Source: Meloidogyne chitwoodi
Lineage: Eukaryota; Nematoda; Chromadorea; Rhabditida; Meloidogynidae
NCBI GenBank assembly: GCA_015183035.1
Contig: JACZZP010000014.1
Span: 124,001 to 188,000 of the forward strand
DNA length: 64,000 nucleotides
Direction of reading: 5' to 3'
Shown here: positions 54,129 to 64,000 of the stretch, piece after piece
Numbering within the stretch: position 1 is the first letter of the stretch
Layout of the letters: each line of letters opens with the position of its first letter
Notes under the pieces: generated by a model
Told to the model about the DNA's origin: nothing
The model's input: only the letters and a program-made list of their open reading frames with translations
Database searches by the model: none
Program-made: the position numbers and the translations under genes

Positions 54129-57100
54129 ATGTCTGATTCTATCAGTTTAAATAGTCAAAGTGGAGGAAATACTTTTAATATTGGACAACAATATCAAAAA
54201 TCAATTGAAGGTAATAATGAATTGACTGGACCTTGGGAACAACTTTGGGTTGGTTTTTTTGTATTTTTGAATTAATAAGAATTATTTTCAATTTGTTTTG
54301 AATTAAAAATTGTGTAAAAAGGTGTTAGGAAATTATTTAAAAATTAAAAAAAAAAAATTATTTTAATTTGCGGACAACAAAAAACTTGCGGACTGGAACC
54401 TATTTTTAATTTAATTTGATTTAAAATGGGTTAATAATGTTTAAATAAATTATTATAATTTTAAATATAAAGGTTAATCTAAAAGATTAAATTTTATTTT
54501 TTTAATTTATCTTTTTTACTGTTTATTTAAATTTGCGGACAAAACTTGCGGACAAAAATATTATTTTTAAAATTAAACTTTTTTTTGATATTTTTTTTGA
54601 TATTTTTAAAATTAAAAATAAACTTCAAAAGTGTTCTATTATTTTATTTATTTATTAAATTAATATTTTTTGTTGACAGCGAAAATAAATTAATTTTTAT
54701 TCGGATTAAATTTTTAATTATATTTTTATTGGGGAAAGGTTGTAATAAAAAGTAGATTAACCTACTTTTACTTTTTTTTTTAATTTAGAGACCACACAAA
54801 AAAAATTATTTTTTTCTTTCTAAATAATATTTATTAAAGGGTTACTCTACCCGAAAACGGACGTTTCATAGTCGGCCATTTCAAAGTATTTGGCATAACT
54901 TTTTTTATTTTAAACTTTTTAAAATAATTTTTATTTCAATTGGAAGAGCTCGAAAAGAGAATTCTTTTTATTAATTGGACTGATCAGATTAATTAATTTA
55001 ATAAAAAGTTATGTCTGAAAAACTTCAAAATGACAATGTTTTCTACTTTTCTTAGTCTATAACTTTTTTAAAATTATCTTATTTTATCAGTCCAATTGAC
55101 TAAAATAATCTACTTTTCAATAGCTTTAAATTAATAAAAGAATCTGTTAAAATTTATTAATAAACAAAAAAGTTATGACCAAAAAACAACTTATAGGTTA
55201 CTCTGATCCTCTTCCCTTTGCCTCAAATAAGTTTCCATTTAATTTATGAATTTTAAATAAAATATATATTTATTAATAATAATTATCAAAAAATACCTTT
55301 TATTAACTACAAAAATTTAAACTTATTTTTCTTTTTTTTTATGCGCATTGTCAGAAAATTGGCTCAACTTTGTGTGTTCTAAAAATAAATACAACTTTGT
55401 TATACCACACACATATACAATTATTGTGTGTGTGTGTTATTTAATAATATGTAGTACTCTTTTCTTTATTAAATAACTATTTTATTTTTATTAATATTTT
55501 ATTTTTTAAATTTAATTTTTATTTAAATTGGGGAAGAAAATTAAGGCTTTTTTATTTTTGTTTTTTATATTTTGATCTTTTCTAACTAACAAATAAGTTG
55601 ACTTTATTTTATAATTTTGTTGTTTCTTCTAATTAAATATTTAAAAATTAATTCAAATTACTACTAACTTTAATTTTTGTAATTTTAAATTCAAAGAATA
55701 TATTTCTCTCTTCTTCTTTTTTTTTAATTTATATTTAAATTTTTATTCCTTATTTTCTATAATAATTATTTTTTTAAGTAAATTTATTTCTTTTTTATTA
55801 ATTTGTGTGTGTTCACTTGGTGTCCGGAATTTTGGGCTCCAGTGGAAAGTTGGGCTCTAAGTGAATAAACGTTGTTATAGAACTTATACAATTAGAGTAA
55901 ATGTCGACCAGAACTACTTAAAAATTGATAAGTAATAAAACACTATCAATAGATCCAACTTTGCGCGAAGAATGGGCCCTAATATGGTTAGGTATTTATT
56001 TACTTAGAGCCCAAAATTCCGCTTTTTTCACTTTTTTCAGTTAGAGCCCAACTTTCCAATTGAGCCCAAAATTCCGAAAAGTTAGAGCCCAACTTTCCGA
56101 AAAATCTTAGAGCCCAAAATTCCCGGACTCGTTCACTTAATTTATTAAAAAATAATTTATTTTTTATTTAATATAATGCTCTTTAAGTAAATTAATAATT
56201 AATTATTTTTTAAGTAAAACTAATTTTAAGATGTAAAATTATTATTTTTTCTCTCCTAGGTAACCACTACTAATAATTAATGTATTTATTTATAGGAGGT
56301 ACTCAACACTTTGGGATGATATTTATTTTATTTTGTTCTGATTTTTGTATTTTCTTTTATTAAAGTTTATTTTTGTTCTGATTTTTGTATTTTCTTTCAT
56401 TCAAGTTTATTTTTATTCTGATTTTTGTATTTTCATTCAAGTTTATTTTTGTTCTGATTTTTGTATTTTCTTTCATTCAAGTTTATTTTTATTCTGATTT
56501 TTGTATTTTCTTTAATTAAAGTTTATTTTGTTCTGATTTTTGTATTTTCTTTTATTCAAGTTTATTTTGTTTTTATATATTTTAAGTAAAGTGTTGTGTG
56601 TGTTTGTTATTATAATTAAAAGGAGTGAGTGCACTTCTTTAAAATTATTATTATTTGTTTTTATGCTTGGTGTATTTTCTTATATTTATATTTTTTAATT
56701 ATATATATGCTTATAAGGAAATAGTGAAGTGTTGCTTTTAATAATAATTTATTTATTGCAATTTATTTATTATTTTTTAATTATTTTTGTAGTAATTTTT
56801 TTAATTTTATTTGATTTTTTTAATTTTTATTTTCCATATTTTTGGCTTGTTTAAATTTTTTTAAAATTCTTTTTCCTTTTTTTGGCCTTCAAAAATTCAC
56901 TTTTTTGTTACTTTTGTTGTGGTCAGCCTCAGCTGCGATGAGAGAAGGAGACAAAGAAAAAAGTTGACATATTTATGTATAAATAAAATATTATTTAAAA
57001 AACGAAAAGCTAATTTTGTGGTTTATTTAAGTGGATTTTTTTTTTAAAGTGAATTTTTGAAAGTAAATAAATATTTATTTTTGTTAATATTTTACAATTG

Positions 57101-60100
57101 AATTTCGTTATAACACTGTGATATATAGCAATGGTACAACCCTATTTATCGCAAGAATCTAAAAATTAATGGTCGACATCAAACCGGAATTTGCCATATT
57201 TTTTGGGACAAAATCCGTCCAGAGTAATCCGAATATATTTTAAATATCGGGATTTGGATTCAGACTTGGAAAAACTCCAGAAAATCCAGTCTTATATTGA
57301 ACATTAATATTTACCTTCTGCGACAAGTCGGTCCGCGACAATTGAGCTTGTCCCAATATAAGAATAATAATGGCTGGTTGGTTCAGCACCCATTAAATTC
57401 TCCCAAAACTTTTTTTTCTTCCCTAATATACACTCAATATAAGGACATATCTTTATAAAGGACATTTAATATTTTATAACGTTACTTTAAATACTATTTA
57501 ATATTTTATTATTTTTATTTTACTATTTTTGTGGTCATTTTTATATAAAATTTTTTTTTTAATATTTCTATTTTAAGAAACAAATTTACGGAGAATATAT
57601 TAATAATATATAGGTGAATTAGCGTGTGTTTATATAAAATATATAGGGAAAATAAAAATTATTTGTGTAAAGTAAAAAATTTTATTTTTTGTGTTTGACC
57701 GGTCTTTGATGACTGCGGCAATTCTTCTCTTCTTTTTATTTAAATTTTTTAAGAAAAGAAGAAAAGCTTAAGCTTTTACTATTTTTTACTTTTTTTTAAA
57801 TTTAGTGCAAAATAATAAATTTGTATTTTTTTAATTTTATTTTTAAAATTTTTTAACTTTTTTCTTTTTTAACTCTTAGGATGTATAAAATTGTATATTG
57901 AGGGAAAAATAAGTAAATTTATTTTTATTATTTTTTTATTTATTTTTAGCGCAAAGGGTAAGAGTAAAGGGAGAAGAACAAATAAACGTGTATAATATTT
58001 AAGATTATTTATTTATTTATTTAAAAATGTACTTTTAAAATTAAAAAAAAAGAATATATTATTATTTTTATATATTTATTGACCGCTCTTTTAAGAGATT
58101 TTTAATATAATTTTCAATTTTTTAAATTTGTGTCCTTGAGAAAAAATTCTTTTCTCTCTTTTTTGGACGAATTAAATGATTTTTAATGGGAGAATAAAAT
58201 AATTGATTTTAATTTTAAATCAATTTATTTTTAATTTTTGTACCAAAATACAGGAGAATTTCGAAGATTCTCTGGGAGGAAATTTCTGAGGCTCCCGGAA
58301 TAGTGAAGTGAAGAACAGTACAAAAACTTGCAAGAAAATACAAAAATACATGTAAAGCACAAAAATACATAAAAAGATTTATGTATTTTTCATGTATTTT
58401 TTTACATAAAAAATACATTTTTGTGTTTTTCCAAATTATATTTTAAAAAACAAAAATACATAAAAACACAAATACATCTTAACACAACATTTTTTTAATT
58501 GTTTTTGTATTTTTCGACTTTTTTTGTATTTTCTTGCAAGTTTTTGTACTGTTTCTTCACTGACCAATTTTCCTAGCACGATTTCTGACAATTTCTAAAA
58601 AATTCCTCCTCAAATAGTTATTAAAATAATTTAAAAAATTGTATTATTCTCTATTTAAATATATTTATTTATTTAAAAAGCAGATTAAACATTTTTTCTT
58701 TTTTTTTTTATAAAATCAACGCATTAATATTGCGATATATGTAAATAAATGTTTGCTTTGTACTTGGGGATTATTAAAAGATTTAATAAATAAGCTTATA
58801 AAATAAATAAATAAATAATTTTTTTATATAAATATAAAATAATAAAATATTTATAAAAAATTCAAAATCCAATTTTTTAATTTTTGGACGGACGTTTCAT
58901 AGTCGGCCATTTCAAAGTATTTGGCATAACTTTTTTTATTTTAAATTTTTTAAAATAATTTTTATGTCATTCGAAAGAGCTCGAAAAGTGGATTATTTAA
59001 ATTAATTGGACTGATCAGATTAATTAATTTAATAAAAAGTTATGTCTGAAAAACACTAAAAATGAGACAATGCTTTCTACTTTTCTGAGTCTTTAACTTT
59101 TTTTAAAATTATCTGATTTTATCAGTCCAATTGACTAAAATAATCTACTTTTCAATAGCTTTAAATTAATAAAAGAATCTGTTAAAATTTATTAATAAAC
59201 AAAAAAGTTATGACCAAAAAACAACTTATAGGCTATTCTGACAATGAGTGTCTCTTACCCTTTAATAATTAATTTAAATTTATTTTTTTCATTATTTTTT
59301 TTTTCTCAAAATTATATTCTTTTAGTTTAATAGATTTAAATAAAATTAATATTTAATTTTTGCGCATCTCATTATTTTAAAACTATTTAAAATAAAAAAT
59401 GGGTATATTATAGGGGAGAGTGGGAATTTTTCTCATTTTATTTTTTAATTTTTTTAGCTTTATAATAATCGGTTTTGTTCCATTTGACCTATTTTTTATT
59501 TTTTCATCTATGCGCGAACTTCTCTTTTTTATTTTATTTTTTACTTATTTTATTTACTGGGATTTTTTATTTTATTTTTTAAAAAAATATTTAAAAATAA
59601 TTTTATTAAAATATATTCACTATAAAAATATTTTTTTTAATTTATTTATTTTAATTATATTTTAATTTTTTATTAAAAATTTATTTAATTTTTGCCGCTT
59701 TTATTTTATCTTTTTTTTTAATTATTTTATTGGTTTTTGATTCAATCTTTTATTTATAGTTATTTTATATTAATTTTATTAACGAAGAAAAATTTAATTA
59801 ATTTTCTTTCTCTTTTTACAAATTTTTTAAAGGAGGGCAGCCGCGGTAATCACCTAAATGAGCTTGGTACCCCCTTTGGTTTTTTGATTTTCAAAGTTTT
59901 ATATTTTTGTTCAAAATTATTTTAGCATGTTAAAAATAATTTTTTAAGGATACAAATTCCTCAGGATTGCTGTTTTTCTCTTTAATTATTTTTTAATTTT
60001 ACTCCCCCCTTTTCCCGTGCCCGTCCTTCAATTATAAATTATTTTTAAAATTATAGGACTTTTGATCAAAAATATATTTTTATTTATTTTTTTATTTTTA

Positions 60101-63100
60101 CTCTTTAAATTGTGTGTTTATATAAATATTATTATTATATTTAACAAAATCGATGCGCTTTTACATTGTCCACTTAAAACTCTCTCTTATATTTATTAGC
60201 CACTACTACCACCACAACCAGCCGTTGTAAATTTATTTTATTTTTATCTCTTTTTTTCTTTTCTATTATTTTCTATTGTAATGGTCATTCCAAATATTCG
60301 CAAAAATATTTTATATAATTATTTTTAATTTGTAAATATATTTAATTAATTTATGTCAACACCCCATTTATTCGCAAAATATTTTTTTATTATTTCTGCG
60401 AATAAATGGATTGTTTAATTAAAATATATAATTTTTGTTTTTATTTTATTAATTCAAGGGAAAAGTTTTATTTTTTTTTTGCCCGGGTTAATTTTGAAAT
60501 TTTGTGGAAATTGGGAAATTGGAAAAAAAATTTTAAATTCTTTATTTTTAAGTCAATATATTCCTTCTGTTCATTTTATTTTTAATTTTTTAAATTATTT
60601 ATTTTTTTAATTAAATTTAGTTGACATTTTGTGGGGGTATTTTTATTTTTTTAATTAAAAAAATTTTTTTTAATTAAAATATTTTCTAATTTTTTTATAA
60701 CAGCTGGGGCTACATTTTTTTATTTTTTGCTCTTCTCTTTATTTTAAATAAATATGTACATTTATTTATTTATATTGTCATTTTCATGCTGTGTGTTGTC
60801 CGTTCCGGACAATTGTTCGCTGTCATATTATTTTTTCTTTTTTCTTCTTTTTTTCTGTGTCTAAAATTTATTTTAAAAATGATTATTATTATTTTTTTTA
60901 TTTTTATAATATGCGCAATGGCTACTTTAAATTCTTAATTCTTTTCTTCTTCTCTCTCTTGCTCATCAATCACTTTTATTTTTATTTTTGCCTAACCACT
61001 ATAAGGTACTCTTACTAAATTAATTGTTTTGTAAGAATACAAATTAATTTATTTTTAATTAATTAATTAATTTAATTGTGCTAATTTAATAATATTTTTT
61101 ATTAATTTAAAAAAATAATATTTTAATATAATTAAAATATTATTTTTTTTTAAATTAAATAGCCATTTAATTTTTATCTCGTTTAATTAATTTATTTTAT
61201 TTTTTTGAAAATTTTTAAAAATAAATAATGTTTTTTTTTAATTTTTAAGTGTGTATTTTTATTAATATTTATGTATTTAAAAAATAAATATTTTTATTTA
61301 TTATTTAAAATTAATTTTTAAAGATTTTATTATTAATTTATTTAAATTAAATAAATTTTAATTTTTTATTTTCTTCAAAAAAATGGAAAATCCTTATGAG
61401 ATTAGTACAATTATGCCTTCTAATTATTACCTTAATAATAATAATAATTCTTTTAATAATAATAAAATGACTACTACAGTACCCCAATCTCTTCCCTCTA
61501 ACATTTCCTCTTCTTCTTCACATTACCACTGTCCTTCATCGTTGAACAATTATTATGAAAATAGTGGAAAAGGGCTTTATCGTGCCAATCAAAATTTTTT
61601 TTCTTCTTCAACATCCGGTCCGCAACAACTTGTTGCACAGCAACAACAATATCAAAATTACAAAAATAATAATATTAACAAACAAAATAATGGATTATTA
61701 ATCTCTGAAGAAGAAGAAAAAAATAATAATAATATTAATGCCAGCCGTTTTTCGTCAAATAATACAAATAATATTAATAATAATAATAATAATGTTGATC
61801 ATCATCATCAAACCATCACCCCCCGTCCACCTTTTATTCCAAAAAAGCCTTTATTATTTAATTGTGTGAATAATAATAAAATTGATGACATTAAAAATGA
61901 TCAAATAAATAAAAATAATAATGAAGAAGAAGAAGAAGATTATTTAATAAATAATAATTTAATAAATAATAATAATAATAATCAAATTGTTCAAAAAATG
62001 CAACATTCTCCAAAATTAAAAAAATATAATTTATCAAAATTAAATAATAATAATAATAATACAATATATCATTCAAATAAACAACAAAATAATAATAATA
62101 ATAATTTAATAATAACTACTACTAATACAACAACACAACAACAACCACCCCTTCCACTTCCTCATCGTTATAATTATTTAAATAATAATAATCAAAATTT
62201 AAATAATAATAATTTAAATAATAATAATCATTCATCAAATAATAATTTAGAACAAAAACATATTTATGCTCCCCCATTAATTAATAATAATAATAATACA
62301 ACAATTACTACATATATTGGGGGAATAAATAATAATAATAAAAAGGAAGAAAATAATAATTTTTTAAATTATGAATTTTATGAAAATAAAGAAGAAGAAA
62401 ATAATAATATTGTTTTATTAAAAAATAATAAAATTAATAATTCAAATAATAATACAACAACTACTAGTTATTTTCCTGTTGTTGAAGGAGAAGAAGAAGA
62501 AAAATTAAATAAAATAAATAATAATATTAAATTAAAAAAATCAAATTCTTTTTTATTTAATAATTCTTGTAATAATAAACAACTTTCTTCTTCAACAACA
62601 GCAGCAGCAGCCCTTGTAACAGCTGATTTACGTGCTCGTTTTTGTGAAAATCATCAAAGTCAACAACTTAGACGTTTTTCTTTAATTGGGACAACAATTT
62701 TAGATTCTCAAAAAGATTCTTCTTCTTCTTCTACAAAAACAACAAAAACATTAATTAGTTCTTTTGGTTGTTCCGATGCTGGAAAGACTCGTGAAGGGCG
62801 TATTTACGCAACTGCTGGTTTTGGGGCTGCTGCGGCTGCTCGGAATAGAAAGAAAAAGTTAAAAAATAATAATAATGGATTAATTGAAAATAATAAAATT
62901 AATAATAATGGATTTGATGATGAAGAAAATATTGTAAAATTCAGAAAAGAGAATAGTTCTTCTCAGAATTGTTTAAACAATAATATCACTCAACTGAACT
63001 GCTCCAACTTGATAAACAATAAAAATGATTATCAAAATTGTTGTGGAACATTAAGAAGTAATAATAATAACAACGATTGTGCCTCTATTGGAGCTTTTTC

Positions 63101-63761
63101 TCTTGGAAATGATTTTTCCTGTGGAACAACAACGGGAGGAAAATCTACTCTTGGAAGACGTGCACAAAAATTGGCACAAAAAGCAGCACTTAAATTAAGT
63201 AAAAGTGGGGGAACACTTGGAGCAGAATTAAGCAGTTCTGCATCAGCAATTTATGCACTTTTTAGTGGCGGGGGAAGTGAAAAACTTTTAAATAATAATG
63301 GAGATAATAATAATAATAATAATAATAAAATATTAGCAAGTGGAAGTGATGATTTTTTATTTGGTAATAATAGTAGAAAAAATAAATTAAAAAAGAAAAG
63401 TAGATTTAAAGAAAATAAAATAATAATTGAAGAAAATAATAATATTTTGACTACTACAGGCTGTTATTGGATGGTTTTTTTTTTAATTTTTAAATTTTGA
63501 TGATAATAAATTAATTTTTTTATTAAATAAATTGCTCTATTTAATAAATTTTTAATTAAAATCCTAACACCTTTTTTGGGAAGAATATTTAATTTTATTT
63601 TTCAGAATTTTTTATTAAAATTTTTAATTTTCTCTTTTTTTAAAGGACAAAACTACACTCGTCTCAAAACACACTGCAAAGGGAATTAAATTCCTAGATA
63701 GCTTTAGTCAATTTATTAAAGAAAGAGCTCAAATTGAAGAAGAATACGCTACAAAATTAAA
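54129..63761 (+). CDS. F-BAR protein of TOCA/CIP4 type, 5' part (partial)
   Basis: Exon 1 (54129-54248, 40 codons, MSDSISLNSQSGGNTFNIGQ ... GPWEQLW) joins in phase 0 to an exon at 63646-63761 (DKTTLVSKHTAKGIKFLDSF, then FIKERAQIEEEYATKL), after a 9.4-kb intron. The joined 'LWD....V.KHT.KGI.F...F..FIKER.QIE..YA.KL' is the start of an F-BAR (FCH) domain, closest to the TOCA-1/CIP4/FBP17 group. These proteins bend membranes and link Cdc42 and N-WASP to actin assembly during endocytosis. The rest of the gene lies beyond the right edge, so SH3 and HR1 domains cannot be checked; another F-BAR subfamily is possible. Confidence 0.72.
54840..55205. repeat. Dispersed repeat, copy 1
   Basis: Begins around CGGACGTTTCATAGTCGGCC and ends AAAACAACTTATAGG. 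Matches 58887-59240 in the same orientation over about 350 bp at high identity. No terminal inverted repeat was noticed. Confidence 0.85.
55819..56130. mobile_element. 312-bp element of GAGCCCAA repeats, TSD GTTCACTT
   Basis: Ends GGTGTCCGGAATTTTGGGCT and, inverted, GAGTCCGGGAATTTTGGGCT; direct repeats GTTCACTT at 55811-55818 and 56131-56138. TTAGAGCCCAACTTTCC units inside. Confidence 0.87.
56330..56575. repeat. Minisatellite, about 6 units of 40-50 bp
   Basis: Units read TTCTGATTTTTGTATTTTC, then TTTCATTCAAGTTTATTTTT, with small length differences. It resembles a lengthened form of the 29-bp unit at 771-1303. Confidence 0.88.
58290..58580. mobile_element. Fold-back element, 'GGCTCCCGGAAAA' family copy C, TSD ATTTCTGA
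   Basis: Direct repeats ATTTCTGA (58282-58289, 58581-58588). Left end GGCTCCCGGAATAGTG, right end inverted CGTGCTAGGAAAATTGG. Shares TTCTTCACTGACC and AAATACATGTAAA motifs with copies A and B. Confidence 0.86.
58887..59240. repeat. Dispersed repeat, copy 2
   Basis: The second copy of the 54840-55205 repeat, starting GGACGTTTCATAGTCGGCC. Both copies lie in the long F-BAR intron. Confidence 0.85.
61383..63500 (+). CDS. 705-codon Asn-rich frame, possible alternative first exon of the F-BAR gene
   Basis: A long open frame in the large F-BAR intron, same strand, ending 145 bp before the F-BAR exon. Much is poly-Asn from AAT repeats. Non-repetitive islands look like real protein: TADLRARFCENHQSQQLRRF (a compact basic segment), GKTREGRIYATAGFGAAAA, and TLGRRAQKLAQKAALKLSKS. 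Near its end TGTTATTGGATG|GTTTTTTTTT offers a splice donor of the same T-rich type used elsewhere in this window. Using it joins ...GCYWM in phase 0 to DKTTLVSKHT of the F-BAR domain. It could therefore be a long alternative N-terminus, or a separate nested gene. Asn runs alone would not prove coding, but the absence of stops over 2.1 kb of AT-rich DNA supports it. Confidence 0.65.
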   Translation: MENPYEISTIMPSNYYLNNNNNSFNNNKMTTTVPQSLPSNISSSSSHYHCPSSLNNYYENSGKGLYRANQNFFSSSTSGPQQLVAQQQQYQNYKNNNINKQNNGLLISEEEEKNNNNINASRFSSNNTNNINNNNNNVDHHHQTITPRPPFIPKKPLLFNCVNNNKIDDIKNDQINKNNNEEEEEDYLINNNLINNNNNNQIVQKMQHSPKLKKYNLSKLNNNNNNTIYHSNKQQNNNNNNLIITTTNTTTQQQPPLPLPHRYNYLNNNNQNLNNNNLNNNNHSSNNNLEQKHIYAPPLINNNNNTTITTYIGGINNNNKKEENNNFLNYEFYENKEEENNNIVLLKNNKINNSNNNTTTTSYFPVVEGEEEEKLNKINNNIKLKKSNSFLFNNSCNNKQLSSSTTAAAALVTADLRARFCENHQSQQLRRFSLIGTTILDSQKDSSSSSTKTTKTLISSFGCSDAGKTREGRIYATAGFGAAAAARNRKKKLKNNNNGLIENNKINNNGFDDEENIVKFRKENSSSQNCLNNNITQLNCSNLINNKNDYQNCCGTLRSNNNNNDCASIGAFSLGNDFSCGTTTGGKSTLGRRAQKLAQKAALKLSKSGGTLGAELSSSASAIYALFSGGGSEKLLNNNGDNNNNNNNKILASGSDDFLFGNNSRKNKLKKKSRFKENKIIIEENNNILTTTGCYWMVFFLIFKF

Positions 63762-63769
63762 GTTTATTT

Positions 63770-64000
63770 TTTAATTAAAAATCAGAATATTTATTAAAAA
63801 TCAGAATTATTAAAAAAATTAGAATTATTAAAAAACATAATATTTAATTAAAAAATCAGAATATTTTAAAAAATCTTATTAAAAAGAATATTTTATTAAA
63901 ATCAGAATATTTATTAAAAATCAGAATATTTTATTAAAATCAGAATATTTATTTAAAAAAAATCAGAATTAAAATCAGAATATTTATTTAAAAAAAATCA
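63770..64000. repeat. ATCAGAATATTTATTAAAA array at the right edge
   Basis: About ten units of 17-22 bp with the ATCAGAAT core, running off the window inside an intron of the F-BAR gene. Confidence 0.88.

Noticed and set aside
59420..61018. Several hydrophobic Phe/Leu/Ile-rich frames of 60-81 codons
   Set aside because: They are translations of T-rich intron DNA with no start context or splice support.

Overview
The window looks like nuclear DNA of a small-genome, very AT-rich nematode. Exons are short, introns are often 40-60 nt with T-rich ends, and many genes encode small secreted cysteine-rich proteins. A Meloidogyne-like (clade IV, possibly plant-parasitic) species is my best guess, from style and gene content only. 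Gene models were built by hand, joining exons only where splice sites and reading phase agreed.

Layout. 1-5.4 kb: the 3' end of a COA7-like Sel1-repeat gene (+), an 18-unit minisatellite, a complete glyoxalase I gene (-), and an unidentified 403-aa gene (-). 5.8-25 kb: a directly duplicated segment (the last exon of a saposin gene plus its 3' flank) brackets about 18 kb of accessory DNA. The core of this is a 12.7-kb near-perfect palindrome (about 6679-19346). Each arm carries one 1363-aa protein-primed family B DNA polymerase of Maverick/Polinton type, with an OTU-like N-terminus, a zinc-binding cluster, a 3'-5' exonuclease and a restriction-enzyme-like insert. The two polymerases converge. 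The symmetry centre falls inside an Argonaute PAZ-domain coding fragment that reads outward in both arms. Next come a granulin-like secreted gene (+) whose introns hold nested transposons, a decayed secreted-protein gene (-), and the complete seven-exon two-domain saposin gene (-).

28-41.7 kb: a run of secreted-protein genes. They are a Ser/Pro-rich preproprotein with three RVKR sites, a 62-aa Cys protein, a 387-aa and a 554-aa secreted protein, and a Thr-rich mucin-like protein with two small Cys modules. Their introns and spacers are full of short non-autonomous DNA transposons with terminal inverted repeats and 8-bp target duplications, plus an ISXO2-like transposase relic. 42-54 kb is mostly repeats: hairpins, a FLYWCH-type pseudogene, a 1.7-kb satellite and more small transposons. 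From 54.1 kb to the right edge lies the start of an F-BAR (TOCA/CIP4-like) gene (+). It has a 40-codon first exon, a 9.4-kb intron, and inside that intron a 705-codon Asn-rich reading frame that could be an alternative first exon.

The most unusual object is the polymerase palindrome centred on an Argonaute fragment. Its near identity between arms means either a very recent (or gene-converted) inverted duplication or an assembly/read fold-back artefact. The sequence alone cannot decide, although the unequal loop, one indel, one mismatch and different flanks argue against a purely computational mirror.
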